In this document: one piece after another, positions 32,056 to 39,186 of the stretch
Numbering within the stretch: the stretch's first letter is position 1
How the letters are laid out: each line of letters opens with the position of its first letter
NCBI GenBank assembly: GCA_947648385.1
Contig: CANSNO010000014.1
Coordinates: 1 to 39,186, forward strand
DNA: 39,186 bases
Origin: an uncultured Clostridia bacterium
GTDB taxonomy: Bacteria; Bacillota; Clostridia; Oscillospirales; Butyricicoccaceae
Reading direction: 5' to 3'
Translations under genes and position numbers: made by a program
Notes under the pieces: model-generated
The model's input: the letters and a program-made list of their open reading frames with translations, nothing else
Told to the model about the DNA's origin: nothing
Database searches by the model: none

Positions 32056-32460
32056 TTATCGGTTGCAATGGCCGTGGCGTCCGCCGCCGTGGTGGCCGCC
32101 GTTGTTATAATACGGACGCTCGAAGTTGTTGGGGCACTCGCCGTTATTGGGGCAGACCCCGTTGTTGGGGCACTCGCCGTTATTGGGGCAGACCCCGTTG
32201 TTAGGGCATTCACCGTTATAGGGGCACTCGCTCTGACAAGAGCCGTCACAAAGGCCGCCCTCATGGTTATAGCCGCAATAGCAGACTCCGTCATGATAGT
32301 GGCGGCCCGCCTCACGGCAATCCTCAAAGGGACATACGCTCACGCCGCAGGTAGGCTCCTGAGGGTTAACCGCCTGACGCCTCATGCCGTGGGCCGAGAC
32401 AGGCAGAACCACCAGGGCGGCCAAAAGCAGCGCCGTTAAAATGATTTTTGTCCTTTTCAT
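32056..32460 (-). CDS. Secreted Cys/Asn repeat protein with His/Gly tail
   Basis: A 134-residue secreted protein with a signal peptide (1-23, ending VSA). The mature protein has scattered cysteines in the first half, then near-perfect tandem six-residue units of the form C-P-N-N-G-E/V (about residues 78-111), and ends with GGHHGGGRHGHCNR. About fifteen cysteines and many histidines suggest metal binding or a disulfide-rich rod; neither is proven. The repeat is also visible in DNA as about 36-bp units (32140-32220). GGAGG precedes the ATG. The gene follows the SLH gene by 28 bases in the opposite reading order on the same strand. Confidence 0.75.
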   Translation of the reverse strand: MKRTKIILTALLLAALVVLPVSAHGMRRQAVNPQEPTCGVSVCPFEDCREAGRHYHDGVCYCGYNHEGGLCDGSCQSECPYNGECPNNGVCPNNGECPNNGVCPNNGECPNNFERPYYNNGGHHGGGRHGHCNR

Positions 32461-32488
32461 AATTCAAACCTCCAGAAAAAATACACAC

Positions 32489-34120
32489 TTAAGATAGCTT
32501 TATCGGAACATTGTATTCGTCCATAAGCAGGTTGTTGACCTGCTTCAGTTCCTTGGCCGTCAGCAGCGAGCCGAAATCCTCCGTGATGTTATCCATGTTG
32601 TAGAATACGATAAACTCGGTTCTGACGTCCTTGCCGTCGAGGCCCTCGGCTGTAAAGGAAACCGAAACGCCTATAAGATAATACTGTACGTCCTGCCCCC
32701 GGCTGTTTTTGTGTTCGATGGGAGAACGCGAAAAGGTGACCGAATGGACGTGCAGGGATTCGGGGCGTCGGAGCATACCTTTCAGCTTGGCGACGGCCAT
32801 CCGGGAGGTCTGTTTTTCAAGCGTCTGTCTTTCGACGACATTGACCGTGCAGGAGGCCTTGCTCCCGTCGGGCGCCCTCTTTGTCACCGAGGCGCTGCCG
32901 ACTCCCACCCCTGTTATCATGCCCTTTTCATCCACCGTGACGACCGACGGGTCTGTTGTCGTCCACTTTCCGCCGTCATCGGGGGCGTTTTCGTCGGGCA
33001 CTCTGTCGTTTATGGGGCGGCTTTCGCCGACGACGGCCGTGACCCACGTCTTGATATTGGCGTCATAATTCTCGTCCGATATAATGCCTATCGCCTTGTC
33101 GTTTCGCAGACCGGGCAGAGCCATACGGCTCAGAATGGCCGCGGCCTCGCTGCGCTGGATGGTGCTGTCGGGGTAAAAGGCGCCCTTGGTGTCGCTGCCC
33201 GTCAGCACTCCGGCGCGGTAAAGAGAGAATATGCGCCTGCCCGTTTCCGTGCTTTCATCCACATCGGGAAGCGAAACGACCGAGCATATTTCCTCCAGCG
33301 CCTCCTTGGGCAGGGCCGCCGACAGGATATAGGCGAAATCGGCTCTGGTTATCGGCTCGTCGTAGTTCCCGAACTCGCCTGCCGAAATAATGCCGTTGGC
33401 CGCGGCATAGGCCACATAGGGGGCGTACCATGTGTCGCTGTCGGTTATGAGAATAGGCTGCCCCTCGCTGTATATGCTGTTCAGACGGGCGGCAATGGTT
33501 ATCGTCTCGGCAACCGTGATATTGCCCGAGGGGTTAAAGGCCGTGGGACTGTCGCCGCTCATCAGGCCAAGCTCGTATGTGGCCAGAACATAACCGCCGA
33601 ACCAATCGGAGTCCCTGACGTCGGCAAATCGGTTTTCATACCTTCTGTAGGCCCTGAAGTTTTCAAGGCCGGGCTTTTGCCGCGGCAGAGAATAGCCGTA
33701 AGTATGGACGATTTTGAGCACACCTTCCTCCCTTTCGGGCTTGACGGTAAAGGATTGAAGGGAGTCGTCCTCTTCAAACCTGCCGTAAAAGACGGCGTTA
33801 TCCGCGTCCGTTCTGGTATAGCCGGCGGCCTCGAACCTTTCGCATACGGCCTTCACCGCGCCGTCCCAGGTTTCGGCCTCGGCAAGGCGGCTGATATCGT
33901 AATATTCTATCGCGCAATCGGTAAAGACGACGATTTCACCCTCGCTTCCCTCGCTGTATTGGTCGTCGAAACGGTCGATGCCGATAAGCTTGACCCCTGA
34001 AAGGCCGTCGAAAAACGGCGTGGAATAGGGAGCCTTATCGGGAACTGTGACGGCCGACGCCGTGGGGGCCAGCGTCAGCATTACCGCCAGCAATAACGCG
34101 GCGGACAAAAGCTTTTTCAT
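32489..34120 (-). CDS. S-layer homology (SLH) domain protein with Ig-like domain
   Basis: A 543-residue cell-surface protein with a signal peptide (1-23). Residues about 165-345 hold three SLH repeats, which anchor proteins to pyruvylated wall polymers; markers are FADVRDSDWFGGYVLATYEL, DSDTWYAPYVAYAAANGII and GAFYPDSTIQRSEAAAILSR. A BIG2-type Ig-like domain follows (about 385-435, WTTTDPSVVTVDEKGMITGV). The N-terminal 140 residues and the C-terminal region (about 440-543) are of unknown function. AAAGGAGG precedes the ATG. It may be co-transcribed with the Cys-rich secreted protein 28 bases downstream. Confidence 0.9.
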   Translation of the reverse strand: MKKLLSAALLLAVMLTLAPTASAVTVPDKAPYSTPFFDGLSGVKLIGIDRFDDQYSEGSEGEIVVFTDCAIEYYDISRLAEAETWDGAVKAVCERFEAAGYTRTDADNAVFYGRFEEDDSLQSFTVKPEREEGVLKIVHTYGYSLPRQKPGLENFRAYRRYENRFADVRDSDWFGGYVLATYELGLMSGDSPTAFNPSGNITVAETITIAARLNSIYSEGQPILITDSDTWYAPYVAYAAANGIISAGEFGNYDEPITRADFAYILSAALPKEALEEICSVVSLPDVDESTETGRRIFSLYRAGVLTGSDTKGAFYPDSTIQRSEAAAILSRMALPGLRNDKAIGIISDENYDANIKTWVTAVVGESRPINDRVPDENAPDDGGKWTTTDPSVVTVDEKGMITGVGVGSASVTKRAPDGSKASCTVNVVERQTLEKQTSRMAVAKLKGMLRRPESLHVHSVTFSRSPIEHKNSRGQDVQYYLIGVSVSFTAEGLDGKDVRTEFIVFYNMDNITEDFGSLLTAKELKQVNNLLMDEYNVPIKLS

Positions 34121-34174
34121 GTAAAGTCCTCCTTTAAATATTACCGTGTTTCAAAGAAATTCAATAATATATTT

Positions 34175-35074
34175 TTACCACAGCATTCCGGCCGCCGACA
34201 CGACTGCTGGAATGGTGAGTATGGACAAAACCGTGCTGGCGCAGACAAGGGCCACGGCATAGGAATGGTCAAGCCCAAGCTTTTGAGCGTAGATAGCCAC
34301 GTTGGAGCCGACCGGCGTGGCGTTGGAGACCAGAATGACCATGGCCAGGTCGGTGGGGACGCCGGGGATGAGGCGGAATATGACGGCCGTCACGGCCGGA
34401 GCCACGATAAGGCGGACAAAGGAGGTGGCATACACCCTTTTGTCGGTGAATATCTTTCCCAAATCCGATTCGCCAAGATAAAGCCCCAGCAGTATCATGG
34501 CAAGGGGTGTGTTGCAGGCCGCCGCGCCGCCGAGACATTCGGCCGCGATGGAGGGCAGCCTGATTGGCAGAAAATAAAAGGCCAGACCCAGGGCAAAGGC
34601 GATTATCATGGGGTTTTTGGTCAGGGCGCTCATGTTGAAGTTTTTCTGCCCCGAAAGTATCATCTGGCCGTAAATCCACTGGAGCGCGTTGAGCATGGCC
34701 ACCATCCCGGCCACATATATGACATATGTGGGGCCGAACATCATGGATATAAGCGGTATGCCCATAAATCCGGCGTTTGAAAAGACGGCGCTGAAATTGT
34801 CAATCGGGTGATTTTTGAATATCAAATGGCCGATGACCATGGCTATGACAAGGGCCAGCGCGCCGAGGGCAAGGGATGCGACAAGGGCTTCCGCGTCCTG
34901 CGCCGTATAAAACGAGTTGACTATAGTGCAGGGCAGGAAGATATAAAGGGTCATCTGGGCCAGAGCGCGGCTCTCCCCTTTTTTCAGTATTCCGCCCCTG
35001 ACAAGCAGAAAGCCCATCATTATGTATACGAACATCTTTAAAAGCTGCTGAAGCAATACGCCAAATCCCGGCAT
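34175..35074 (-). CDS. AEC family transporter (auxin efflux carrier-like)
   Basis: A 299-residue membrane protein with about ten membrane segments. The family pattern is visible in VFSNAGFMGIPLISMMFG and in the second half VILVSNATPVGSNVAIYAQK, the two crossover motifs. Bacterial members move organic acids such as malate or malonate, but the substrate here is unknown. The ATG at 35074 follows GAGGAGG; the longer frame adds 27 residues without a site. It is a single gene and borders the small toxin-like locus. Confidence 0.9.
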   Translation of the reverse strand: MPGFGVLLQQLLKMFVYIMMGFLLVRGGILKKGESRALAQMTLYIFLPCTIVNSFYTAQDAEALVASLALGALALVIAMVIGHLIFKNHPIDNFSAVFSNAGFMGIPLISMMFGPTYVIYVAGMVAMLNALQWIYGQMILSGQKNFNMSALTKNPMIIAFALGLAFYFLPIRLPSIAAECLGGAAACNTPLAMILLGLYLGESDLGKIFTDKRVYATSFVRLIVAPAVTAVIFRLIPGVPTDLAMVILVSNATPVGSNVAIYAQKLGLDHSYAVALVCASTVLSILTIPAVVSAAGMLW

Positions 35075-35137
35075 GATAAAAACCTCCTCTTTTTGTAAGA
35101 ATAATATATCAGCTTTGGAGGGAAAGAGCAAGGGGGC

Positions 35138-35166
35138 TTGACAGCCCCCGAGCAAACAAGTATAAT
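35138..35166 (+). promoter_or_regulatory. Perfect sigma-A promoter of the antisense RNA
   Basis: TTGACA (35138-35143), exactly 17 bases, TATAAT (35161-35166). The -35 box lies in the loop of a GGGGGCT/AGCCCCC hairpin (35132-35149). No coding sequence follows on this strand. Confidence 0.85.
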
Positions 35167-35172
35167 AAAGAT

Positions 35173-35266
35173 GTAAAAGAGCCTGCCGATAGTCGGTCGG
35201 CTCGTGGTTATTTCTTTAAAAGACTAAAGAAACCGTCACTTGCCAGAGTGGCGGTTTCCGCTTTTC
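35173..35266 (+). ncRNA. Antisense RNA, candidate type I antitoxin
   Basis: A transcript from the promoter at 35138-35166 would start near 35173 and end at the terminator GAAACCGTCACT...AGTGGCGGTTTC with CTTTTC (35229-35266), about 94 bases. It is fully complementary to the 3' part of the minus-strand mRNA, including about a third of the peptide ORF. This 3'-overlapping layout is the one known from Firmicutes type I systems such as bsrG/SR4 and txpA/RatA. Confidence 0.7.
35175..35203 (-). terminator. Terminator of the small toxin mRNA
   Basis: On the minus strand GAGCC / GGCTC enclose CCGA/TCGG, followed by TTTT. The same arm can instead pair with the 5' end of the mRNA at 35346-35376. Confidence 0.7.
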
Positions 35267-35319
35267 ACAGTGATTGTGATAGTATATCCGAGGATATGTA
35301 TAGTCAAAGTGATTGGCAT
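35236..35319 (-). CDS. 27-residue hydrophobic peptide, candidate type I toxin
   Basis: The peptide starts MPITLTIHILGYTITITVK, a hydrophobic, beta-branched-rich stretch, and then has a short basic polar tail. A membrane-active toxin is the natural guess. Support for translation: AAAGGAGGTG (35335-35326) lies 6 bases before the ATG. The mRNA has its own promoter (TTGTTC-N17-TACAAT), predicted start at 35376, a terminator, and 5' and 3' ends that can pair over about 24 bp. An antisense RNA with a consensus promoter overlaps it. I do not know a named family; the peptide is shorter than BsrG or TxpA. Confidence 0.7.
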   Translation of the reverse strand: MPITLTIHILGYTITITVKSGNRHSGK

Positions 35320-35383
35320 GACTTTCACCTCCTTTGCGGAAGTGTAGCCGACCGCCTATCCGTTTATGGCAGACTCCGAATAT

Positions 35384-35412
35384 ATTGTATACGATAATTC
35401 GACAAAGAACAA
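35384..35412 (-). promoter_or_regulatory. Promoter of the small toxin mRNA
   Basis: On the minus strand TTGTTC (35412-35407), a 17-base spacer and TACAAT (35389-35384). A start 7 bases later falls exactly at the first base of the 5' pairing arm (35376). Confidence 0.6.
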
Positions 35413-35438
35413 GCCCCCACCTTTTCGGCGGGGGCTTT
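35411..35438. terminator. Terminator at the end of the two-gene membrane cassette
   Basis: AAGCCCCCACC and GGCGGGGGCTT form a stem with one mismatch around a short T/C loop; the T run is better on the plus strand. It separates the cassette from the toxin promoter. Confidence 0.7.
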
Positions 35439-35441
35439 TAA

Positions 35442-36491
35442 TTAAACCGCGTAGAAGTTATTATCAGCCATGACCTTGTTTGCCCTGAAAATAGAATCCT
35501 GAACGGCAACCTTGTTTATGCTGTTTATTTCATCCTCATTTTCAGCCTGCAAAACCAATTCAACCTTACACATATTATAAAGCAGTCCAACCAAAAGAAC
35601 CGTGTTTTCGGTCAATAATTTCTCTTCCTTTGAGAAGGAGGTCCAATCGTTGTGACCCAAAACCGCCACCATGTGGGTCAGACGATTTAAATGCCCCTGA
35701 TATATCATATTGACCGAGGAAAGGGTCATGTAATAATTATTGGCTACGCTACGAAGGTCTGATAAATAGGTGCAAATCTTATCGATTTTTTCCTCGGCTC
35801 TTTTCATCTGATGCCATGCCTCATCGGCCTTCTCGGAAAGTTTTCCGCCTGTTAAGTTAAAAATAACGCCTCCGACAAGAAGTCCTACTCCTAAAGTGGC
35901 TACACCCAGAACAGCGGTTCCAGCGGCTATGCCGCCTCCACCCATGGCCAGCGTACCTCCTCCTAATAATGCAAGGGTTGCATTTGTGGCGGCAACACCA
36001 CTTAGAGATGCGATAGCCGTGCCTGTGGAGGCTGTTCCCAATGCCATAACAGCAGCTGTTGTAGCTCCGGCAGCGGCAAAGCCTCCGGCCGCACCCAATC
36101 CGGCGCCTCCTATTCCTCCAAGTAGAACGCCGGCGCCAACGGACACCTCTTTTATCTTTTCTCCGTCGTATTTTGGAAGCTCAATGCCGTTTTTTGAATA
36201 GGTTTCAAATATGGGCCTATTGTGAATTTGCTCAAACACATCTGAAAAGGAACTAAAGCTATGTAATATCTCCAGTTCTAATTTGCCAAGCCTGTCCATG
36301 TCCTGACTGGTGGACTTGTTTTCCATTTCAAATCTCGACATATTACGCTCATGACGGGTTTTCGCCTCTTTAATCGTGTCGTTGGCGTCTTTCATTTTGG
36401 AAGCGCCTTTAACAGCGGAGGCAGCGCCGGCAGCACCTACGGCAATAGCGGCACCCTTAACCAAAAGTGGAACTAAAAATAGAAATGGCAT
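35442..36491 (-). CDS. Glycine-zipper membrane protein, second gene of accessory cassette
   Basis: A 349-residue protein. After a short hydrophobic N terminus comes a charged coiled-coil-like part (30-90). A long Gly/Ala-rich hydrophobic stretch (about 118-215) follows, with GTASTGTAIASLSGVAATNA and LGGGTLAMGGGGIAAGTAVL, a pattern seen in proteins suspected of forming membrane pores. A helical C-terminal domain (220-349) has WHQMKRAEEKIDKICTYLSD. I know such segments from many uncharacterised and conflict-related proteins; no function is proven. It is 91 bases downstream of the partner gene on the same strand. Base use is more AT-rich than in the flanking genes. Confidence 0.75.
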   Translation of the reverse strand: MPFLFLVPLLVKGAAIAVGAAGAASAVKGASKMKDANDTIKEAKTRHERNMSRFEMENKSTSQDMDRLGKLELEILHSFSSFSDVFEQIHNRPIFETYSKNGIELPKYDGEKIKEVSVGAGVLLGGIGGAGLGAAGGFAAAGATTAAVMALGTASTGTAIASLSGVAATNATLALLGGGTLAMGGGGIAAGTAVLGVATLGVGLLVGGVIFNLTGGKLSEKADEAWHQMKRAEEKIDKICTYLSDLRSVANNYYMTLSSVNMIYQGHLNRLTHMVAVLGHNDWTSFSKEEKLLTENTVLLVGLLYNMCKVELVLQAENEDEINSINKVAVQDSIFRANKVMADNNFYAV

Positions 36492-36582
36492 AATTGATCC
36501 CTCTCTTTTTTTTATATTTTACAGCTAAATTAAGCTACAAGCATCATTATAAAGACATGTTACAGCGCGCTGGATTTAAACA

Positions 36583-37863
36583 CTATTTGTATGTCAGCAC
36601 TGCGGTCCTGTCCTCCATAAAGTCATCAAAGTCGCCCTCGTATGGAAGCTCAAATCCCAGCTCGCGGTATTTATTTTTCAGCAGCACATTTATTTCTTCC
36701 TCGCTATTCACTGCTTCCAATACCTTAAGCAACTCATTATATTGCTCTGTCTCTCTGCGGAAGGCTTCCATGTCAATCTTTTCAAGCTCGGATAGATATC
36801 TTTCCAACTCTTCATTTATTGATATAAAAGCGTCCAACTGCTTTTGCAGGGGGAAAGAAATACCGCATCGAATACAGACCTCCCGCAACGCCAAATGCGC
36901 CAGTCGAAGCCACGCAAAATAATTTACACGCGAGAAAAAGGCCACCCAGTTACCACCGGAACGCAGAGCTGCGTCTAAACCATCTATGGCGCACAGCGTG
37001 CCGTCGCCGATGAGAAGCATCATCCTCAAATCGGCGTGCCTTTTGCTTGGAATACATTCACGCAAGGGCTTTTTGTGATAAAAATAGTGTTTGAGGGCCC
37101 ATATCAGTTTTATCGCCAAGTCACAAAGGATGACGGGAATTGCCATAGAGAGACCAAACCTAGCATCGTAGCCCTCTCGAAAAACCTGCTCTGCTACCAT
37201 GGCAAAGGAGCGTCTGTCCTCGACAGTGACATCAAAGAATGAAAACATTTCATAAAAGGGCAAAACAATTCCACTGCCTCGGCCCGAAGTTCCCGAGCTT
37301 CCGGCCACATCAGACATAATGTGCCCGAACCAGTTCGCGGCGCCGCAGTACAGTTTTGAAATATAGCTGCCCCCTTGCAGCTCAAAGGTGTCGGTTTGAA
37401 TTGTGACAAGCCGTCCGTTATCCACGAAAGAGGCCGTCGATGAAAACTGATTTATCACAGAAAAGACCAGACCTACTACATCGGGCGAATGGGCCAGCGA
37501 TTTCATATGATGGTTTCTGGTGGACATATCAAACACGCCTGCCACATCGGCGGTATATCTCTGGTCGTAATTTACATGGAATTGTCTCTCTAGGTAATTG
37601 ATGGCGCTGACAATATTGTCCTCGTTTCCCTGTCTAGGCGTCCAACCGCTCTTTTTGGCAAAAGCAATAACGACCTGATTGACCTGTGCATCTGTCCATA
37701 CCTGTAAAGAACCGTTAACGGCAGGTGCGCCGACCATAAAAACATCTATCAGTCCGGCAATGGCGCCGCATGCCACGGCAATCATGTAATCATATTTATC
37801 GCACTTATCATTATAAAGAGTACTTTTCGCGTTTTGTTTTTTTTCAGAACTTATATTCCCCAT
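36583..37863 (-). CDS. Conserved hypothetical membrane protein, first gene of accessory cassette
   Basis: A 426-residue protein with a few hydrophobic segments (about 27-47, 240-256 and a weaker one near 130-140). Striking conserved-looking blocks are STRNHHMKSLAHSPDVVGLV (about 115-134) and NWFGHIMSDVAGSSGTSGRG (about 174-193). The HH...H and GH..SD pattern is loosely like membrane-embedded metal hydrolases of the YdjM/DUF457 type, but that is only an impression. The C-terminal part (about 335-426) is helical and acidic. GGAGG lies 6 bases before the ATG, and a consensus-like promoter lies upstream. It is transcribed with the glycine-zipper gene and is divergent from an XRE regulator. Confidence 0.75.
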   Translation of the reverse strand: MGNISSEKKQNAKSTLYNDKCDKYDYMIAVACGAIAGLIDVFMVGAPAVNGSLQVWTDAQVNQVVIAFAKKSGWTPRQGNEDNIVSAINYLERQFHVNYDQRYTADVAGVFDMSTRNHHMKSLAHSPDVVGLVFSVINQFSSTASFVDNGRLVTIQTDTFELQGGSYISKLYCGAANWFGHIMSDVAGSSGTSGRGSGIVLPFYEMFSFFDVTVEDRRSFAMVAEQVFREGYDARFGLSMAIPVILCDLAIKLIWALKHYFYHKKPLRECIPSKRHADLRMMLLIGDGTLCAIDGLDAALRSGGNWVAFFSRVNYFAWLRLAHLALREVCIRCGISFPLQKQLDAFISINEELERYLSELEKIDMEAFRRETEQYNELLKVLEAVNSEEEINVLLKNKYRELGFELPYEGDFDDFMEDRTAVLTYK

Positions 37864-37913
37864 GGAGTGCCTCCAAAGCTATTTCAGCAAACGTTGAAGA
37901 TTTCCATCTATTA

Positions 37914-37969
37914 TCACATATTATAACTGAATAATTATCGCATTTCAACCCCTTTTTTCACATATTATA
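37914..37969. promoter_or_regulatory. Divergent promoter region with direct repeat TCACATATTATA
   Basis: TCACATATTATA occurs at 37914-37925 and again at 37958-37969, 44 bp apart (about four helical turns). On the minus strand TTGAAA (37948-37943), a 17-base spacer and TATAAT (37925-37920) make the promoter of the cassette, so the first repeat covers its -10. The second repeat covers TATACT, the probable -10 of the XRE gene. XRE binding at both is a simple model. Confidence 0.6.
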
Positions 37970-37991
37970 CTTGTGATGAGGAGTGATTTAG

Positions 37992-38339
37992 TTGACCGGA
38001 GAAGTTAAAGCGCAAATCGGGGGCCGTCTGCGTGAACAGAGAGAGAAAGCAGGATATACAAGAGAAAAGCTGGGCGAACTGTGTTCACTAAGTCCTAGAT
38101 TTATCGCCAACATAGAGTTGGGAGATTCCACTTTCAGTTTAGATTCTCTGATGACGATTTGTCGCGTTTTGTCATGTAGTAGCGAATATCTTTTATTTGG
38201 CAAGAATGTAGACAGAGGTATTTGGAGCGAAACAATTTCAAAGCTGGAGCATTTGGATGTGAAATATCAGGAGCCAGTCGATAAAGTAATTCAAGGGATT
38301 TTGGAGACAATCATAAGCGCTGAACAGCAAAACATATAA
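37992..38339 (+). CDS. XRE family HTH regulator of the accessory cassette
   Basis: A 115-residue regulator. The Cro/C1-type HTH covers residues about 8-68 (AGYTREKLGELCSLSPRFIA as the HTH core, SSEYLLFG as its end), with a short helical C-terminal part that may dimerise. The start is a TTG at 37992, 8 bases after AGGAG; no ATG fits. It is divergent from the two-gene membrane cassette, with a shared 130-base control region. It most likely controls that cassette and itself. Confidence 0.85.
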   Translation: MTGEVKAQIGGRLREQREKAGYTREKLGELCSLSPRFIANIELGDSTFSLDSLMTICRVLSCSSEYLLFGKNVDRGIWSETISKLEHLDVKYQEPVDKVIQGILETIISAEQQNI

Positions 38340-38343
38340 ACGC

Positions 38344-38382
38344 AACAAGGCCGGTATCCTTTCGGATACCGGCCTTGTTTTC
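38344..38382. terminator. Bidirectional terminator between XRE and ppdK
   Basis: A perfect 15-bp stem ACAAGGCCGGTATCC with a TTTC loop and T runs on both sides. Confidence 0.93.
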
Positions 38383-38401
38383 ATCAAAACTACAACTAAG
38401 C

Positions 38402-39186
38402 TTACTTTCTGGGGTTCTTTATAGCGGCCTGAGCGGCGGCAAGGCGCGCGATGGGCACGCGGTAGGGGGAGCAGGAGACATAGGTCAGGCCCACATTGTG
38501 GAAGAACTCCACAGAGGAGGGGTCTCCGCCGTGCTCGCCGCAGACGCCCAGATGGATGTCGGGCCTTGTCTGCTTGCCCAGCTTGACGGCCGTCTCGACA
38601 AGGCGGCCCACGCCTGTCTGGTCGACCTTGGCGAAGGGATCGTTCTCGTAAATCTTCTTGTCATAGTAAGAGCCGAGGAACTTTCCGGCGTCGTCGCGGC
38701 TGAAGCCGAAGGTCATCTGTGTCAGGTCGTTTGTGCCGAAGGAGAAGAACTCGGCCTCCTTGGCTATCTCGTCGGCCGTGATGGCGGCGCGGGGAATCTC
38801 TATCATGGTGCCCACAAGATACTTCATCTTGAGGCCGGAGGCGGCGATAAGCTCGTCGGCCGTCTTTGTGATGATGCTCTTGACATAGGCCAGCTCCTTG
38901 ACCTCGCCCACCAGAGGAACCATAATTTCAGGCTCGATGTTCCAGTCGGGGTGCTTCTTCTGGACATTGATGGCGGCCTTGATGATGGCGCTTGTCTGCA
39001 TGACGGCTATCTCGGGATAGGTGACGTCCAGACGGCAGCCGCGGTGGCCCATCATGGGGTTGACCTCGTGGAGGCCGGCGATGACGGCGTGAAGCTCGGC
39101 CACGTCCATGTTCATCTCATTGGCAAGGGCCTTGATGTCCTCCTCGTCATGGGGAACAAACTCGTGCAGGGGGGGATCGAGCAGAC
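38402..39186 (-). CDS. ppdK: Pyruvate, phosphate dikinase, C-terminal part (cut by the window edge)
   Basis: The C-terminal pyruvate/PEP-binding TIM barrel of PPDK, which interconverts pyruvate + ATP + Pi and PEP + AMP + PPi. The frame is open to the edge of the window and begins with LLDPPLHEFVPHDEEDIKAL, so the internal ATG at 39115 is not the start. MGHRGCRLDVTYPEI, the metal-binding region FSFGTNDLTQMTFGFSRDDA, and GVCGEHGGDPSSVEFF with the catalytic cysteine are present. About 260 of roughly 875 residues are in the window. Confidence 0.95.
   Translation of the reverse strand, partial: LLDPPLHEFVPHDEEDIKALANEMNMDVAELHAVIAGLHEVNPMMGHRGCRLDVTYPEIAVMQTSAIIKAAINVQKKHPDWNIEPEIMVPLVGEVKELAYVKSIITKTADELIAASGLKMKYLVGTMIEIPRAAITADEIAKEAEFFSFGTNDLTQMTFGFSRDDAGKFLGSYYDKKIYENDPFAKVDQTGVGRLVETAVKLGKQTRPDIHLGVCGEHGGDPSSVEFFHNVGLTYVSCSPYRVPIARLAAAQAAIKNPRK

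Noticed and set aside
32140..32220. Tandem DNA repeat as a non-coding satellite
   Set aside because: The units keep the reading frame of the secreted Cys/Asn protein, so the repeat is explained by the coding sequence.

Overview
The window looks like chromosomal DNA of a moderately GC-rich anaerobic Firmicute, most likely class Clostridia. The reasons are strong AGGAGG-type ribosome binding sites, near-consensus TTGACA-N17-TATAAT promoters, a TelA/XpaC pair, YitT proteins, SLH-domain and copper-amine-oxidase-stalk secreted proteins, NADP-type glutamate dehydrogenase, and pyruvate phosphate dikinase. I cannot fix genus or family from sequence alone. No rRNA, tRNA, CRISPR array, transposase or phage gene was found.

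Layout. 1-6200 (mostly minus): a secreted stalk-domain protein, a DHHW + MBOAT pair for acylating a surface polymer, a small XRE regulator, a lipoprotein and a conserved hypothetical protein. 6447-17700 (plus): a BTAD regulator with a degenerate GGDEF-like tail, an mnmA-hydrolase-murF-like-ddl operon, an M14 carboxypeptidase, a MalY-type aminotransferase and gdhA. 17870-24715 (minus): a dense run that reads xpaC-telA-LemA-like-TPM, then pssA-psd-yitT, a truncated GNAT remnant and a second yitT. Several of these genes overlap by ATGA, and a near-consensus promoter lies upstream of xpaC. 25008-31350 (plus): cupin, M20 peptidase, a UraA-like permease behind a structured leader, a small membrane protein and purA. 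31389-35074: an RHH/hypothetical divergent pair, a Cys/Asn-repeat secreted protein, an SLH protein and an AEC transporter. 35075-38339: the accessory part of the window. 38402-39186: the 3' end of ppdK.

The most interesting locus is 35138-35412, which carries no long ORF. It has the full layout of a type I toxin-antitoxin system. A 27-residue hydrophobic peptide with a perfect Shine-Dalgarno sequence lies on the minus strand. An oppositely directed short RNA has a perfect sigma-A promoter and its own terminator inside the peptide's 3' half. A long inverted repeat would pair the 5' and 3' ends of the toxin mRNA. Next to it is a two-gene membrane-protein cassette with a divergent XRE regulator and a repeated operator-like sequence.

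The second theme is dispersed non-coding repeats. Nearly every long intergenic gap holds pieces of a few repeat families: a double hairpin with covarying stems, a 133-bp exact duplicate, a long inverted repeat with CTCCCTTGTGTAAAG ends, and a 345-bp MITE-like element with about 40-bp terminal inverted repeats. One copy forms the ribosome-binding-site hairpin of a yitT gene.
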